64,000 nucleotides of DNA from Pseudisothecium myosuroides. Lineage: Eukaryota; Streptophyta; Bryopsida; Hypnales; Lembophyllaceae. The first letter of the stretch is position 1, and each line of letters begins with the position of its first letter. Below the pieces are notes generated by a model that saw only the letters and a list, made by a program, of their open reading frames with translations, had not been told where the DNA came from and did no database searches. The translations under genes were made by a program, and so were the position numbers. The stretch spans positions 4,960,001 through 5,024,000 of the forward strand of contig OX637297.1 in NCBI GenBank assembly GCA_951799445.1. The letters run 5' to 3'. Positions 32,034 to 44,578 of the stretch are shown in pieces.

Positions 32034-33929
32034 TTACCTATTTCTCTTAGCCTTCTTTATAGAAGTGCCACCCTGAGATGGCGATCCACCTGTCTTCTTG
32101 GGCGGGGTGTTCTTTGTTTTTGACCTGGTCCGGGGAGGCTGCAACTCTTCTTCCTCCGATTGAGTCGTCTCCTTCTCCTCTTCCGATTCCGGATCCGTCT
32201 CGCTCAGTAGCCGCCGTCCCCTTGGTTTCGGAACAGTAAGATCAATGAGCTGGGATGGCGGTGGTGTCTAGAGAAGGGGCTGGAGCATGTGAGTAAAACT
32301 CACCGGATCCGTCCGAGCTGGGTTCAACATCGTTCCGGGTAAAGCTGGTTCCCGGAAAGTGGAAGCAACCGGTCTATCGAGGAAGAGATTCGCCACCGAC
32401 GCAGTTCTTCCGGCTGGAACGCCTAAGACAACGTCCTTTACCGGAGTCGAGGCCGCAAACTGCTTCACCATCGACCTCCTTTTCTGAGCCGATGCTGTTC
32501 CGGCTTGCGACGTTCCGGCAATCATTTTACTCTTTGCCGGAGAAGGCTGGTTTTGTGCTCCTCCTTCTTGGAGATCCTGACCCAGGTCAAAAAGGCCTTG
32601 GTCTAACCCCTCAAGCGGATCCAAGTTTTCCAACAGTTGCTGGACTTCCTTGAGCATTCCTTCAATCCGGACTTCAAAATCTACGAGGATGCTCACCACC
32701 TTCGATCCGGCCACGTGACCATCCTTCACCATCTGATTATTCCAGAGTGTAGCTCTGGCAAGAATATCCGCCGGATTGTCAAACAGGCTCCTGACATTCC
32801 GGACCAGATCGAGGGCTTCTCCCTCCTTTGCTTCAGCGGCCATCCGCTCTTTCTCCAACCACGCAGCTTGTTCTCGAAACCGGTCCCGTTCTTGCTCCAA
32901 GGTCAGAATCCGGTCCTCCAGCTGCTTCACCGCTTCCGGATCTGGCCTTTCTGTCAACGCCACCAAGATTTGGGTTTCTTCCTTCACACCCAATTTCTCG
33001 CACATCTCCCGCATCAACGCCGACATCCGCTCATTCTGTGCCTGGGTAGCTAACGGCCATTTGATGGTGGCCTCTAGCTGATCCGTTTCCGGAAGTGGTT
33101 CTCGGGGCTTCTCTACCTCCTCGGCTTCTTGCTTCCCTCGCGCACCCTGATCAGTTGATTTCCGGCGCGTCCCTCCAACGTTAGGTGATGCCTGCTCCGG
33201 TTCCTCTTCTTCCGGCTCGAGCTCATCCGGTTCATCTTCCGCGGGAAGTCCGTACTTCAACAAATTCTCGCCCTTCCGGTACACTGTCATTTCCGGTCCG
33301 GCCAGTGCATCCTCGGAGTGATACAAATGGAAAAGATAGGGGCTAATCGGACTTGACTTTTTGTTCGCGATATTGACCGCTAACTTTTTGACTACGGAGT
33401 GAATGATCACTCCCCAACTGACCGGCCTGGGAGCCGGATTCTCTCTATCTCCCAACGCTCCGAAAATAGTGTTTGCCACAGTCATTGTAATCCGGGTGGG
33501 CTTTTCCGGATACAAAATAGGGATGAGGAATGCTAACAACTGCCCATCCCGGGGACTCTTACAGTCACTCGCGGCATTCCCTTCCTTGGAATCCACATGA
33601 CTCCGGAATACCTCCACGGCGTAAGTGTCCGTCCAGGACGCCATTCCGGAACCCCTGCTTGGCGTAAAGTATGCCTTCGCCCACAACTCCGGAGTCTAGG
33701 CCCTAGATCAACCCCTAATCGTCAAATCAAACTGATTACCCACTCCGGAAACCAGCTCGTCAATCATCTCTTCACTCCGGACGTTCCATGGACGTTTTAC
33801 CAATCCTAAACACCCCATGATTTCTAGATCTTCTTCTAACTCCTTAAGGCGCTCCGGATCCGACGGGATAACCGGACGTACGCCACGGGCTGTCACTACC
33901 GACCTCCGGGATCTGCTCGCTTCCGCCAT
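32034..33929 (-). pseudogene. Family C protein, copy C1 (three in-frame stops)
   Basis: Start ATG at 33929 (MAEASRSRRSVV) aligns with MVKAEASEESP of copy C3. The frame is continuous to TAA at 32034-32036 but has TGA at 33708-33710, TAG at 33696-33698 and TAG at 32268-32270. A gapless alignment to C3 over TIRG-x-SRA-x-TPELW versus TIRSLPTGWTPDTW puts the TGA at a Leu and the first TAG at a Trp. The last TAG is followed by 77 sense codons of a typical Lys/Glu/Pro-rich family C tail (TPPPSQLIDL...). Domain order is an N-terminal conserved region (VANTIFGAL, SPYLFHLYHSE), an acidic linker, a coiled coil and then GSKVVSILVDFE. Function is unknown. A resemblance to gag-like or 'putative plant transposon' proteins is only a guess. 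Confidence 0.7.
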
Positions 33930-35375
33930 CTCACCGACTGCTAGGACAATCCGGTGCAATCGGCACCTTCCTCCCTTTCTCTCCCTAACACACCCTAACT
34001 CACCACTCTTTCTCTCTTCTAACGCACTGTGGAAGAGCACGGGTAAAAAGAGACTGAATGAGGCTGGCGGTGGGGTTTAAGTACCTGTCGGAACCCTAAG
34101 TTCTCGCCGCCGAAAACGTTCCCGTAAGTTCCCTAGCCGGAACCTAGGCGGTAGGTCCCTACGATCCGGAATTTTCCGGCTTTCTGGCTTTCCGGCTATG
34201 GTTTCCGGCAGACTGCATAACCTATTTAGAGTTTTATCTTTTCTACGTAGAAACTAATTTCTATTTCTAATATCTAAGTCCTAACTTTGTATTTAAATGC
34301 AAAAATTGAAAAAGTTCTGCTATTTTTACCTTCACTAAATTGTTAATTGGGACTTTCCGGATGATACGTACTTCCACATCTCTCTCTAGAACACCCCCAA
34401 TTCTTGTTTTGGGTTCGAGGATCCAAGTTATTTTGGATATTTTGGCGTTTGAAGCCAAAAACCTCTACGATGTTTTTGGAGCACTTTTGGCTCCATTGTT
34501 GCTTATTTTCAAGCTTTGAAGGTCCTTGGGGGTCCTTCTACCTTGCTTTGTGTACTCTTTTGTGAAGTTTTTGGTACTTTGTTGTGAGTGGAGAGCCTCT
34601 CTCTCCCTCTTGTACGTGTTGTGATCTAACTTGTGAAGTTTAAGAGTCCTTTTTTTTGTATCTTGCAATAATCCTAAAGTCACCCCCCATCGTACCTTAG
34701 CGATGTCGCTTTGGAGGGCCTTTAGCGTGTGAGCTTTGTGTTTTTCGTGGTCTAACTTGTGTGTTTCTCTTTGTGTTTTTTCTTACACCCTCATCTAACC
34801 TTCTCCTTGTTGAGTGGACCCCTCTCCGGGACGGCGAAGCTTTGAACTCACGTGTGGTTGTTTTCTTTAAAAGTTTAGCTTTTCCCTCTTCTAAAGTCTC
34901 TCTCACTGTGTGGACCCCCCTTGGGAACGGCGAAGCTTTGAACTAGTAACAAAGTAGAAGTCCTAAAGCGTATGTTAAAAGTTTAGACGGCGGAGCTTTG
35001 AACCCCCGGGGAGTCTAGAAGTCCTAAAGTTGGTGTTAAAACCAATTTCACGGCAAAGCTTTGCACCTCCCCCGTGTTTAGATCCAAAGTCTAGTTTCCA
35101 AGACCTTTGTGGAAACCTCCAGAGTTTAGCTTCCAAGATATGTAGGTTCCTTTGCACTTAGTAAAGTTTAGTCATTTCCCAAAATTTAAGAGAGTTTAGT
35201 GGTTCCCCAAGTTTTATTTAGTTAGTTGTATCCCAAAAATCTTAGTAGATCTAGCACCCCCCAAAGTTCTATCCCCCTCTAGGTTAGCAAGAATCTAGTC
35301 TTTTTATTTGGCTTTAGCCAAATTTCCAGTCTCTTTAGCCTTAGTCAGAAATCAAGTTCCAGAACCAGCATGCGG

Positions 35376-35495
35376 CCAGCCAACATCAGACCAGCATAAC
35401 AAGCCAGCCAACATCAGACCAGCATAACAAGCCAGCCAACATCAGACCAGCAAACGAGCCAGCCAACATCAAACCAGCAAACGAGCCAGCCAACA
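35376..35495 (+). repeat. 27-bp tandem repeat
   Basis: About four units of CCAGCCAACATCAGACCAGC plus a short variable tail (ATAACAAG or AAACGAG). Confidence 0.88.
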
Positions 35496-35595
35496 AACAA
35501 AACCAGCAGCCATAACCGGGAAAAAAAGAGAGAAATTAATTAAAAATTTTGGCCGACCCCCCAGCCAGCCAGCCGGGAAGGCCAGCCAGCCGGAG

Positions 35596-35745
35596 GGCCA
35601 GCAGCTCTCCCGATACAGCAGCTCTCCGATACAGCAGCTATCCCGGTACAGCGGCTCTCCCGGTACAACAGCTCTCCGGTACAGCAGCTCTCCCGGTACA
35701 GCAGCTCTCCGATACAGCAGCTCTCTCAGTCCAGCAGGGGAGGCT
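35596..35745 (+). repeat. 18-bp CAGCTCTCCCGGTACAG tandem repeat
   Basis: Eight or so imperfect units alternating CCCGGTACAG and CCGATACAG. Open frames across it are repeat artefacts. Confidence 0.88.
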
Positions 35746-36410
35746 GGGGCCATTCGGGCTCCTCTCCAAATTTTGGACTCTCTCGTGTTTTTTTATTTAT
35801 TTTTGGTTCTCCCCAAATCCGAACACAAACAAAGGCAAAACAAACCAAAAGCATGTTGGACTAATTTTGTGCTAAGAGGGGTTGAAGTAGGACTAGGGCT
35901 AAAAATACAAAAGGGAGGAGGGAGAAATAGAGGTTGCCATTCCACACGCCACCTGCACAAAAACATCCAGTTCAACCTGCATCACCACTCACACTTACAC
36001 ACAATGGAAGGAAATTAGGGAGAAGGATGTGTTATAGGAGTGGAAGGGAGAGAGACGATGAATAGTGCCTATTTAGGAGATTAGGTAGGAAATCTAGAAG
36101 AACTCCTTGCAACCGTTGGGAGGAGGATTAGGATGACACAAAGCAAGGTTGCGTAAGAGGGTAGGAAGAACATTTAAACCCTTCTCGTAATTTGAAACCA
36201 TAGTGTAAGACTCATAAAAGCTTAGGTGGAATAGTGCTAGTGTAGAAGAAGGAGGAGAGAAAGAAAAGGAGAAGGAAATGGGGTGAAAGGGTTAGAACAT
36301 CATACGTGTAACGTTTTCTTTTCTACAAATTAAGCCGTGGGCCTTGAAAAAAATAAAATAAATAAAAACCGTAACGCAAGAATAAAACAAGACAATCGCG
36401 AGTGGTCACC

Positions 36411-36473
36411 ATGGAGCACGAGGACGCGCATGTCGACGGGAATGACGTCATTTCCGACACTAGCAGTAACGAG
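36411..36473 (+). CDS. Candidate first exon of gene A
   Basis: ATG in a favourable context (CACCATGG) opens 21 acidic codons (MEHEDAHVDGNDVISDTSSNE) ending at a GAG|GTGGGT donor-like site. A long A/G-rich stretch then separates it from the first recognisable gene A exon. The link is speculative because no unique acceptor can be chosen between 37560 and 37760. Confidence 0.3.
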
Positions 36474-37748
36474 GTGGGTCATTAAACTAATCCTAGTCGT
36501 TTCTCCCTAATTAGCAATTGTTTTCCTAATCAGCCCTTAGAACGTGATTAGCATCCGAGATTAGTGTAAATTAGAAGTTTAGATTCAAAAGTTGATAGAT
36601 TAGGAATAGAGGTTTCCGAAAACATCTTATAACTAAGATTTGACCGTAAACTGACCGCGTTAGGCTAAGTTAAGCGGTAGGGGGTAGAACGGAGGAATTT
36701 TAATTAAAAGTGAACCACAAGAAACAATGGACGGAAATTAGGATTAGATTAGAGGGAGGATTTAGGATTAAAATTAAAGATCAAATAGCGAGTTAAAAAC
36801 CTAGGATTAAATTGAGATTTTAATTAGGGAAGTTAAAATTCAAAAGTCGAAAGTTGGAGTTAACTTTGGGAAGTAAAAAGTTAGAGTGAAAAGCTAAAAG
36901 TAGAAGTAAAAAGTTAGAGGTAGAAGTAAAATTTTAGAGTTAGTTGGAAGTAGAAAAATCTAGAGTCAAACCCAGAGGTTAAAATGGGGGATTAATTTTA
37001 GAAGTAAAAATTTAGAGTTAAAAGTCAAAAACCTAGAGTTAAATTAGGAATAAGAATCTACAGTAGAAAGTGAAGAGGTAGAGTTAACTTTAGAGGGTAA
37101 ATCTTAGAGTAGTTTAGAAATGAGAACATAGAATTCAAGGGTAAATCTTAGAGTTAATTTAGGAGTAAAACCTTAGAGTTAAAAGTTAAAACATAGAGTT
37201 AAAATTCAAGGGTAAATCTTAGAGTTAATTTAGGAGTAAAACCTTAGAGTTAAAAGTTAAAACCTAGAGTTAAAAATTCAAGGGTAAATCTTAGAGTTAA
37301 TGTAGGAATAGAAACCTAGAATTAAAAGTCAACACCGAGCACAAGTCAGTAGTTAAGAACCAAGTTAAAGAAGTAAATCTAGAGTCACATTCCAAAGTTG
37401 GAACTGTAGGGGTAGCTTTAAAAAGTAGAACTTCTAGGTGGAGTTTTAGAAACCCAAGATAGTCTTACGAGTTCATGGAAGGAACATAAGGGTTCCTCTT
37501 TTTACGTAGTTAAGGACGTTATAAATGGCACCCACTACTCAGTCGACCCTCGACATAGGATAGATAGTTAGGGAGTTAGGATTTCACCAACACTCTGAAC
37601 ATTGCAGTTAACTTGTGAGTTGCTACATGCATTACTAATTATTCGCTGCCATCCACGAAACTTAGGAAACGTTAGCAAAAAAGATCCATTGCTTGGAAGG
37701 CACAGTGGATCGTGCTCACATCACCTCCATATATTAAAAAATGTGGAT
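36474..37748. other. Purine-rich, low-complexity stretch
   Basis: Repeated TTAGAGTTAAAA-type words. From 37133 to about 37330 they form roughly 2.8 copies of a 71-bp tandem unit starting ATTCAAGGGTAAATCTTAGA. No gene is supported. It may be a long first intron of gene A. Confidence 0.55.
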
Positions 37749-38774
37749 AAAGGCATAGAACCTGGTTGGTGTTCGCTTTATTACCAAGGGTGGGTAATCT
37801 TGCGCCCACAAAGCCTATAGAGCTGAAGAACCAGTGGGACATAATCCTGGAAGACTTACGAGATACAAACGCTTCCCCCCAAGCCATGATAGCGGTTGCT
37901 CCCACGCCGTCCCCCAAAAAGAAGACCAGGAAGACAAAGTCTGCAGTTGGTGCTCCCGGGGACGAAGTTGAAGCCGCAGCTAGGACATCCAGAAAGAAGA
38001 AAAAACCGGATACCCCACTCCCGCTTCACAGGGCTGTTGCTCTAGGGGAGGCAGACGTGAAGAAGATGACACCGGAAGAGATGAATGCGATGAGGACCCT
38101 GTACGAGAACTCTTTCGGTGGCCTGTACAAATGGGGCAGGAAACCAATCTGTGACAGCAGAGGAGAGCTCATCCGCGTGCACTATGACTATCTGCACCAG
38201 GCACCTGTAGCACTGCTCGTGTACAGGGGAATTCAGGCAGAGCGGCTTGATTCGCTGACGAGGAAGGCACGAATCACACCTGATTATGACTCGGAGAACA
38301 GAGTCATAACAGTGCTTCCCCTTAAAGCGGGACCCTACGGCCCGGCGAAGGTAGTGTCGCACTATGAGAAGTAAGCGCCGAAGAAGGAGATCTTTGAAAA
38401 CCCCAAGACGCACTACTACATAATAGGGGGCCAATACACTGTCCAGGCATTCAAGGACCTGATTAGGCTTGGTGTGATTCCCGAGAAGGACAAGAAGCTC
38501 GCCTCCACCTTCAATATTTTACCTGTGTGGACGGACAAAGATCACCACGGAGACCTAGTGCACTTCTCGCGGGCACTGAACCAGGATGGCGTTGGCGAAC
38601 AGAAGGAGCAAAACTTCACGAAGCAGCTGCTGAACGCAAGAATCAAGTGGCGGAGTATGGGAAGTCCACAGCCAGCACTATTGGGCAGATCACACTCAGT
38701 AGAGTACAATGTAAGAATGCCGCCGGAGTTGACATATTTTTTTTTTGGAGGTCATCAGAGTGCGCTCTATCTAA

Positions 38775-39097
38775 CCATCGTGGGATCTCCCGATGGTCCT
38801 GCACTACACCTCAGACCTTCATTACGTTAAAACCTCTTCATCGTGGGATCCCACGACTAAGTCCTGGCTTTGAGATACGGGGTAGTTCTACGTTAGAATG
38901 AAGAGATCGTGATTTCCCACGACGTTAAGTTATGAAATACCAGATGTCGCTAGTTTAGTCTTTTGTGCTGGGGGTTCAGTGCGTGGTGTTTTCAAATTGT
39001 GCATGTAGAAGATAGTGGCTCATCGTGATATCTCACGACTGCCTGTTGCCTAAACGACTTCCTCGTGGTAACTGACTGATCGTGGGATTGCACGACT
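38775..39097. repeat. Class A palindrome cluster 2 (intron 1 of gene A)
   Basis: Copies lie at 38775-38796, 38838-38857, 38905-38923, 39021-39039 and 39078-39097, all variants of ATCGTGGGATCCCACGAT. All lie inside the 38711-39170 intron. Confidence 0.88.
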
Positions 39098-41591
39098 GTT
39101 TATTGGACGTCTTGTGTTCACGTGGTCTGTCTACGGATCGCGTACTGACTATTACTCCTTTGTTGGGCAGGCGTTTTAGCCGTCGGTGGCATCAATATTT
39201 GCGGGAGCAAAGGCGAAAGACATCGCTGAACTGAGAATCCCTCTACTCTTCATGGAGAACGACGCTGATGTTCAGAGATGGATCAAGATAGAGGAGAAAT
39301 TCATGGCAGGTCTCCTTCCCGACACGGCGGGGCTGGTCGATGTATCCGAGAGTACGGATCGCAAACCGTTGGCGGCATACGACTTCAAGCCCCTTTACGG
39401 ACTTAGACCGGAGGACATCAATTTCCTTGCGGATCAAGTCGAAGCCCAAGTTGTCAGCATGAAGACCTCCGTCGCAAAGTCAAAATCACAGAGAGGTGGA
39501 AAACGCATTATCTCTCTTGCTGACGCCGGCGCCAAAATTCGGTTGGTCAGGGCGATGAAGAACGAACTCTTGTCACACTACAAGGGTCATCTGCTGCCGG
39601 CAAGGATGTTGGAGTACGAGCCTTACCCGGATTCTTTGTGGGTCGAGTTTGCGACGGAGAGGAACATTCAGCACGAGGATGTGGATATGTGGGTGAACAA
39701 GGCAATGGAAACCCCTGCTGGAAAGAAGTGGTTGCAAGACCGGACGAGAAATCTCAGCAAGACGTTCGACCCAGCTGACCTTCCGCAGTCGGTGATCCAA
39801 ATGTGGGAGTCGTATTTCAAGCTGACGGCGGAGGAGGAATCGGTGCAGGCAAATGCACGTGGTTTTTCAGAGCACTATCTCTGTAAAACCATGGACGAAA
39901 GCAGCTGGGACACCAGCGCCACCTTGGTGGCAGGGGACGTCATAGCGTGGAGGGGAAAGAAGAAGCAGCACCTGTACTTCTGGTTCATGTTCGAGGCAAC
40001 GTCCTGCGGGCGTCGCGCCAAAATTCTTGAAGAGCGAAAGTTGAAGAGACTCTTTGTTGCTCTGGAGTACTATGATCCGCAGGACCAGACAATCGTAGCC
40101 CGCTCTGCCGCCGTTCTCCTCACAGATGCCGAAGGGTTCCACATGATTGTGGCTCACATAGAGAAACGAAGGATGGAAGTCAAAGCTAGGTTGTGGGACT
40201 GGCACGTTGTGAACTACATGGCAAGGCCCGAAGACTTCTTCCCTCAAGCTCCGGCCGGAGACGGGTACAATGTCTTTGTTGTCTTCATTTTTGGGCACAG
40301 CGAAGAGCACGAGCGGCGGACTTGCTTCAAAAGCTTCTTCCCGGGATTGGACCGCCTGACTCAAGTGTACAAGGCGGAAGATATGCCGGACGACTACCCT
40401 TACTGGCGTCGGCAGTAGATGCCGTATCTGAAGATCAGCAGTGCGTTGATTCTATTCGAAGGATTAGCTTGCACCGACTATGTCTTTGTGAATGTCAACG
40501 GGGGTTCGGAGTTCACATATCTGGGCTTGGTATGCACTACAACGATTGTCTTTTCTTTTGTTCTTCTGATAATCTCATTTCGATTTCGGGGATTTGAATG
40601 TCACTAATTTCCGGTTATTGTATTTCAGTATTCGGAAGGTGGTAAAGTGCTGGAAGTTGTCGATTCAGCGGAAGCTAAGACGTTAAGTCAGGTCTTTGCC
40701 AAGCAGATTTGGGACGACAAACATGCGCAGGCGGCACCCCTTCCTCTTCCGGAGGCCGAACACAAGGACGAAGATGTTGAGAGTGATGATGAAGCTGCTG
40801 TAGTTGAAGACATCACCCAACACAGACCGGGTTTAGGAACAAGGTCGGTTGAGCACCCTAAGGTTAGTGTGCATTATTTGCTGAACCATTGTGATATCTC
40901 CGGACGTTGGGCAGCGTATATCTCTCGCATGCTAATCTAGGAGGGCAAACTGAGCTCAATTGTGGTGGGATATTGCTTTTCTCGCAGGCGAAATCTCCGA
41001 CTCCCTCCCCCCGGCAAGAGCAACTGATTGATCCGCCAAGTGCAACAGAGGATGCAGACGAAGTTCTCGAAGTTCATTTGGCGTAGGCGGAGCTGGCAGA
41101 TTTGACAGAGGAGCATGAGAGTAATCCAGAGCTGTTACCAGCCGAAGAAATTGTAATTCCAATATCGAGCGGGTCGTCAGGCGAAGTGAATTCAGGGATC
41201 CAATTAACGGACCCATGGATATCCAAGAGGAAGCCGCGTGAGAAGCCGGTCAAGGAACCTGACACTGCAAAAGATATCGGGAGCACAAAGGCGGCCAAGC
41301 GAGCGCGGAAGACAGCAGCCGAAAATCGGAAGGGGGGGACCTCAAAGTGGATTCCAAGTAAGTCATTGGTGCAGCGCAAACAGTCGCCAACGAAGCCGAC
41401 TGGGAGTCCCAATCCCGAAGCATCAATCGCGGCAGAAGCGCTTCTGACTTGTGCCTTGGGACCGTTACCATCGAACTCTGACAAGTCGACTCAGCCGCAA
41501 CAGGAGGATGCGCAGGCATCTCGTGCTTCAGGAGCTGACAGACAGCTTCCGGACCTCGACTTATTAACCCTGGGGGACACTCACCGACCAG

Positions 41592-41935
41592 CATCGAGGG
41601 ATCCCACGATGACGAACGAGTCACTGGTGAGGAGCGGGGAGGATGCGGCCGACCTCAACGAGGGGAGGAAAGAGTCGAAGGGGGATGATGACCACCTCGT
41701 ATCGGGGGATCCCACGACAAGCCATGCATTACCTGTTGAGACTAAGTTAGCTGTCCCTCGACGTGGTGCAGGGAAGGATGACCAAGGCCGGACACCGAGA
41801 CCTGAAGGATCGGGGGATCCCACGATCGTTGAAGAGTCAGTGGTCTCAATTCAACATGGCGATCCGGCAGAGAGCGAGGGGGTTTTACACCAGGAAGGAC
41901 TGGTTGCATTGTCTTCGTCGGGGGATCCCACGACG
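41592..41935 (+). repeat. Class A palindrome copies inside a coding exon
   Basis: Four copies (41592-41611, 41701-41718, 41808-41827, 41916-41935) lie in exon 4 of gene A, all in the same frame, encoding S/G-(R/G)-D-P-T four times. Spacing is about 108 bp each time (109, 107, 108), so all remain in phase with translation. Confidence 0.88.
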
Positions 41936-42754
41936 GTGCCAGAGCGATTGCTCCCGCCGATGGGCATCACGGTTGCTGTACTGAACGACACCCTTGTTGA
42001 CTTGGTCCCCCTGAGTCCCAAACCTGTTCCTGGAAGGAAGAGTAAACCTGTGATAGGGCGGGCGAGGATTGTCGACATTGCTTCACTGGCCTCCAGTGTT
42101 CCACTGGAGGTTGCAAGAGAGGTGGTTCCTGATGACGGTGAGTGCAATTCTGACGAAGTGCTAGAGGCCTTACCTTACGAGGCCGAAGAAATAATGAAGT
42201 TCTGTCTTGTCGATCGTATGAGAGCATTTGGTCATTTACCGAGTCTAAACCACTATGGGAAGAAGTGTCTCGATACCAACAAGGAAATTCATTTGGAATC
42301 CATAAGGCGAGCGAACCGTTTCCTTTACAAGCCCGTCTTTAAATGGATATTTCAGGATGGTCCTCGTGCGGTGTATGATGGAGGGGATCCACCTGATGCA
42401 GACGAAGAGTGGGAGGCAGTGGAACGCGGCGTTAGAGGGAGGAGGGTGGTGCCTTTGAGCGACGACGAGCTTGAGCCGGGATCTTTGAGTGGTGACTAGG
42501 GGGAAAGAGGACCAGTGAGTGCCGACGAGAGAGGAAAGGGGCAAATGCTCGTCGAGAGGAGGGGGGAAGGATCAGTGAGCGGCGGCGAGAGGGAAAGAGG
42601 ACGATTGGGCGACGAAAGGAGGGCGGAAGGGTCGCCAGCTTGTAGCGTCCGAGCTCCCGCAGGTAACATGCCTACATTATTGTCAATGTTCATACGAGAT
42701 AACGAATCTTGAATTGGCCGGTCACTGACTCTGTGCTTCTCTTGTATTCTGCAG

Positions 42755-43398
42755 TTTTTCGAGTGCCTGCTGAACCGGTGGCGAAGTCGTCGAATCAGGT
42801 AGAAAGGCGGCGGTATTATGTGGTCCTTGACCTTAATGGAGTTCTTGTTCACAGGTCATTCAATGAGTTGAACAGACGCGTCGTAACACTTCAACCGAAT
42901 GTTGGTCAGTTACTTGACTTTGTGCATAGACATGCAAACATTGCATTCTGGAGCAGTATGACACCGGCAAATGTGACGAAGGTATTGAATCAAATGCTGC
43001 CAGGGACGTCTGTTAAGGCGAAGGACGTGCCTGTTCTCACGCAGGAAGACTGCACAAAGTCGTCCTACAGAGACCCCAAACACCCGGACAGGCCCTACTT
43101 CCTGAAGGATCTAAATCATTTCGCCACTAAGCTGGGTTTGAGGTCAACCGAGAATGTTCTCCTCGTTGATGACGATCCACTTAAAAACCTCCTGAACGAT
43201 TGTCATAGCGCCATTTTCCCCCGCAAATTTGAAGGGGACTGGAAGGAGCAGTACCTTGTATGGATGCTCAGTCCTTGGCTCGCAGGTCTGTTTAAGTCAC
43301 AGGAAGCTGTGCCGGCGTATGTCAAGAAGCATCCGCTCCACAATGGTCTGCCACCAGCGGTCCCGTTGACCAGACCGGGGTCTGACATTTTGAGGGCA
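42755..43398 (+). CDS. Gene A exon 5: FCP1-like (HAD/NIF) domain 1
   Basis: The exon encodes YYVVLDLNGVLVHR (HAD motif I), FWSSMTP (motif II-like serine), KDLNHFATKLG and VLLVDDDPLKN (motif III). That is the order of FCP1/SCP-type phosphatase domains. The second aspartate of the usual DxDx(T/V) is Asn-Gly, so catalysis is doubtful. The donor GCA|GTAGTT at 43399 removes the TAG at 43405 and joins in phase to 44579. The preceding intron is 42663-42754. This is the best-preserved part of gene A. Confidence 0.75.
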
Positions 43399-43437
43399 GT
43401 AGTTTAGTTTTGGTTTTTCTTCCTCGACGGACTTCAT

Positions 43438-44520
43438 CATGATATCTCACGATCTCCTTATGGCGTGCATATTATTGCTTGTAGCTTAAAACTCTTGAAC
43501 ATACTGTAAATATTGTAAATGCATTTTCGAAATACTGGACATTCTTTGTTTGTAGGAGGCATTGATTCTACCTCGGTAGTAAATGTGAAAATAAATTTTT
43601 TTCCTAAATGCCTTTGATTAAGATAATTATGAGTTCGAAGGGATCACCTCGACCTTGACTATTAATCCGTGTGCATGCACATCTAGAGATCTAATGGTAT
43701 ACCGTGGAAGTGGATTCTATCGGTAAATCGGACTGTTCTGGGCATTTATCCTTGTCTTTTAAATCTAATGTGAATGCATTTCCGGTGCATGACCCTCACT
43801 TAGAATTGTTTTCTTACTCTTCGTTCGCAGCTTTAATCTAAATTTGGTTCTGAAATTGTTTATCATATTACTCGGAAGAGTGGAATTTTTTGAACACCTC
43901 ATTAGATTTTAACACTGGGCGTCATCATCTTGCGTGGCAAGCTTCATCAAGAGATCGCACGATACGACGTGACGTGTGAACATTGAAATGTCGTTTCCGT
44001 CCTTGTATTGTCTCATGATATTGTTTTTGTACTTGTGGATGACAGTGAAGTTGTAGTTGTGTTTCTACTGTTTGTTTGGGAGTTCTCCTGCAGTTCCGGT
44101 TTGCTGAAGTACGGATTTGAAATTGATAATTTTGTCCTCTGTCTTCGGCTTGATCGGAAGATCTCACGATCATTTTCCCTTGCATCAAATTATTAGTCTT
44201 AGGCGGATTATGTAATGTCCATTTTTGTTGCTTCAATCGAATACAATTGAATTTCTACTGCGTAACTTCCTTTGCTCGAGTATTTTCGGTCTTCTAGTAT
44301 GTCACCCTAAACCTTTTTTTGTATTTGACGCGAATTCTAAATCTGCATCCCTTGTTAGTGCTGTATTCTGGGCTGCAGTGACACCGTAGAAGTATTGCTA
44401 ATTTCCTTGCACTATGCAGCAAATAAGACATTCAGTCGCTGTTCTTCAAATAACTACCCATGCGTATTTTCAATTAGCGGTTCTGTTGTATTGCATATTG
44501 GTCGGGGGATCTCACGATCA
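43438..44520. repeat. Class A palindrome cluster 3 (intron 5 of gene A)
   Basis: Diverged copies lie at 43438-43453, 43944-43963, 44152-44171 and 44501-44520. Further diverged copies after the gene lie at about 45379-45395 and 45462-45480. Central variants include GATATC, AGATCG and AGATCT. Confidence 0.75.
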
Positions 44521-44578
44521 ATTGACGTCGTTTCTGTATGTTAATGTCTGCGTGCTGAGGCTTACTTGGTCTTTGCAG

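Larger units (their letters stand above)
33930..36350 (-). mobile_element. Family C copy C1, 5' non-coding region
   Basis: It lies upstream of the C1 gene on the minus strand. Parts match, in inverted orientation, the region upstream of copy C3: CATCGTACCTTAGCG..GTCGCTTTGG at 34687-34715 corresponds to the complement at about 61255-61300. The recurring CGGCGAAGCTTTGAAC (34827, 34927, 34987, 35051) corresponds to AAGCTTTGCCGTCC near 60955. It carries two tandem-repeat patches listed separately. The limits are approximate. Confidence 0.55.
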
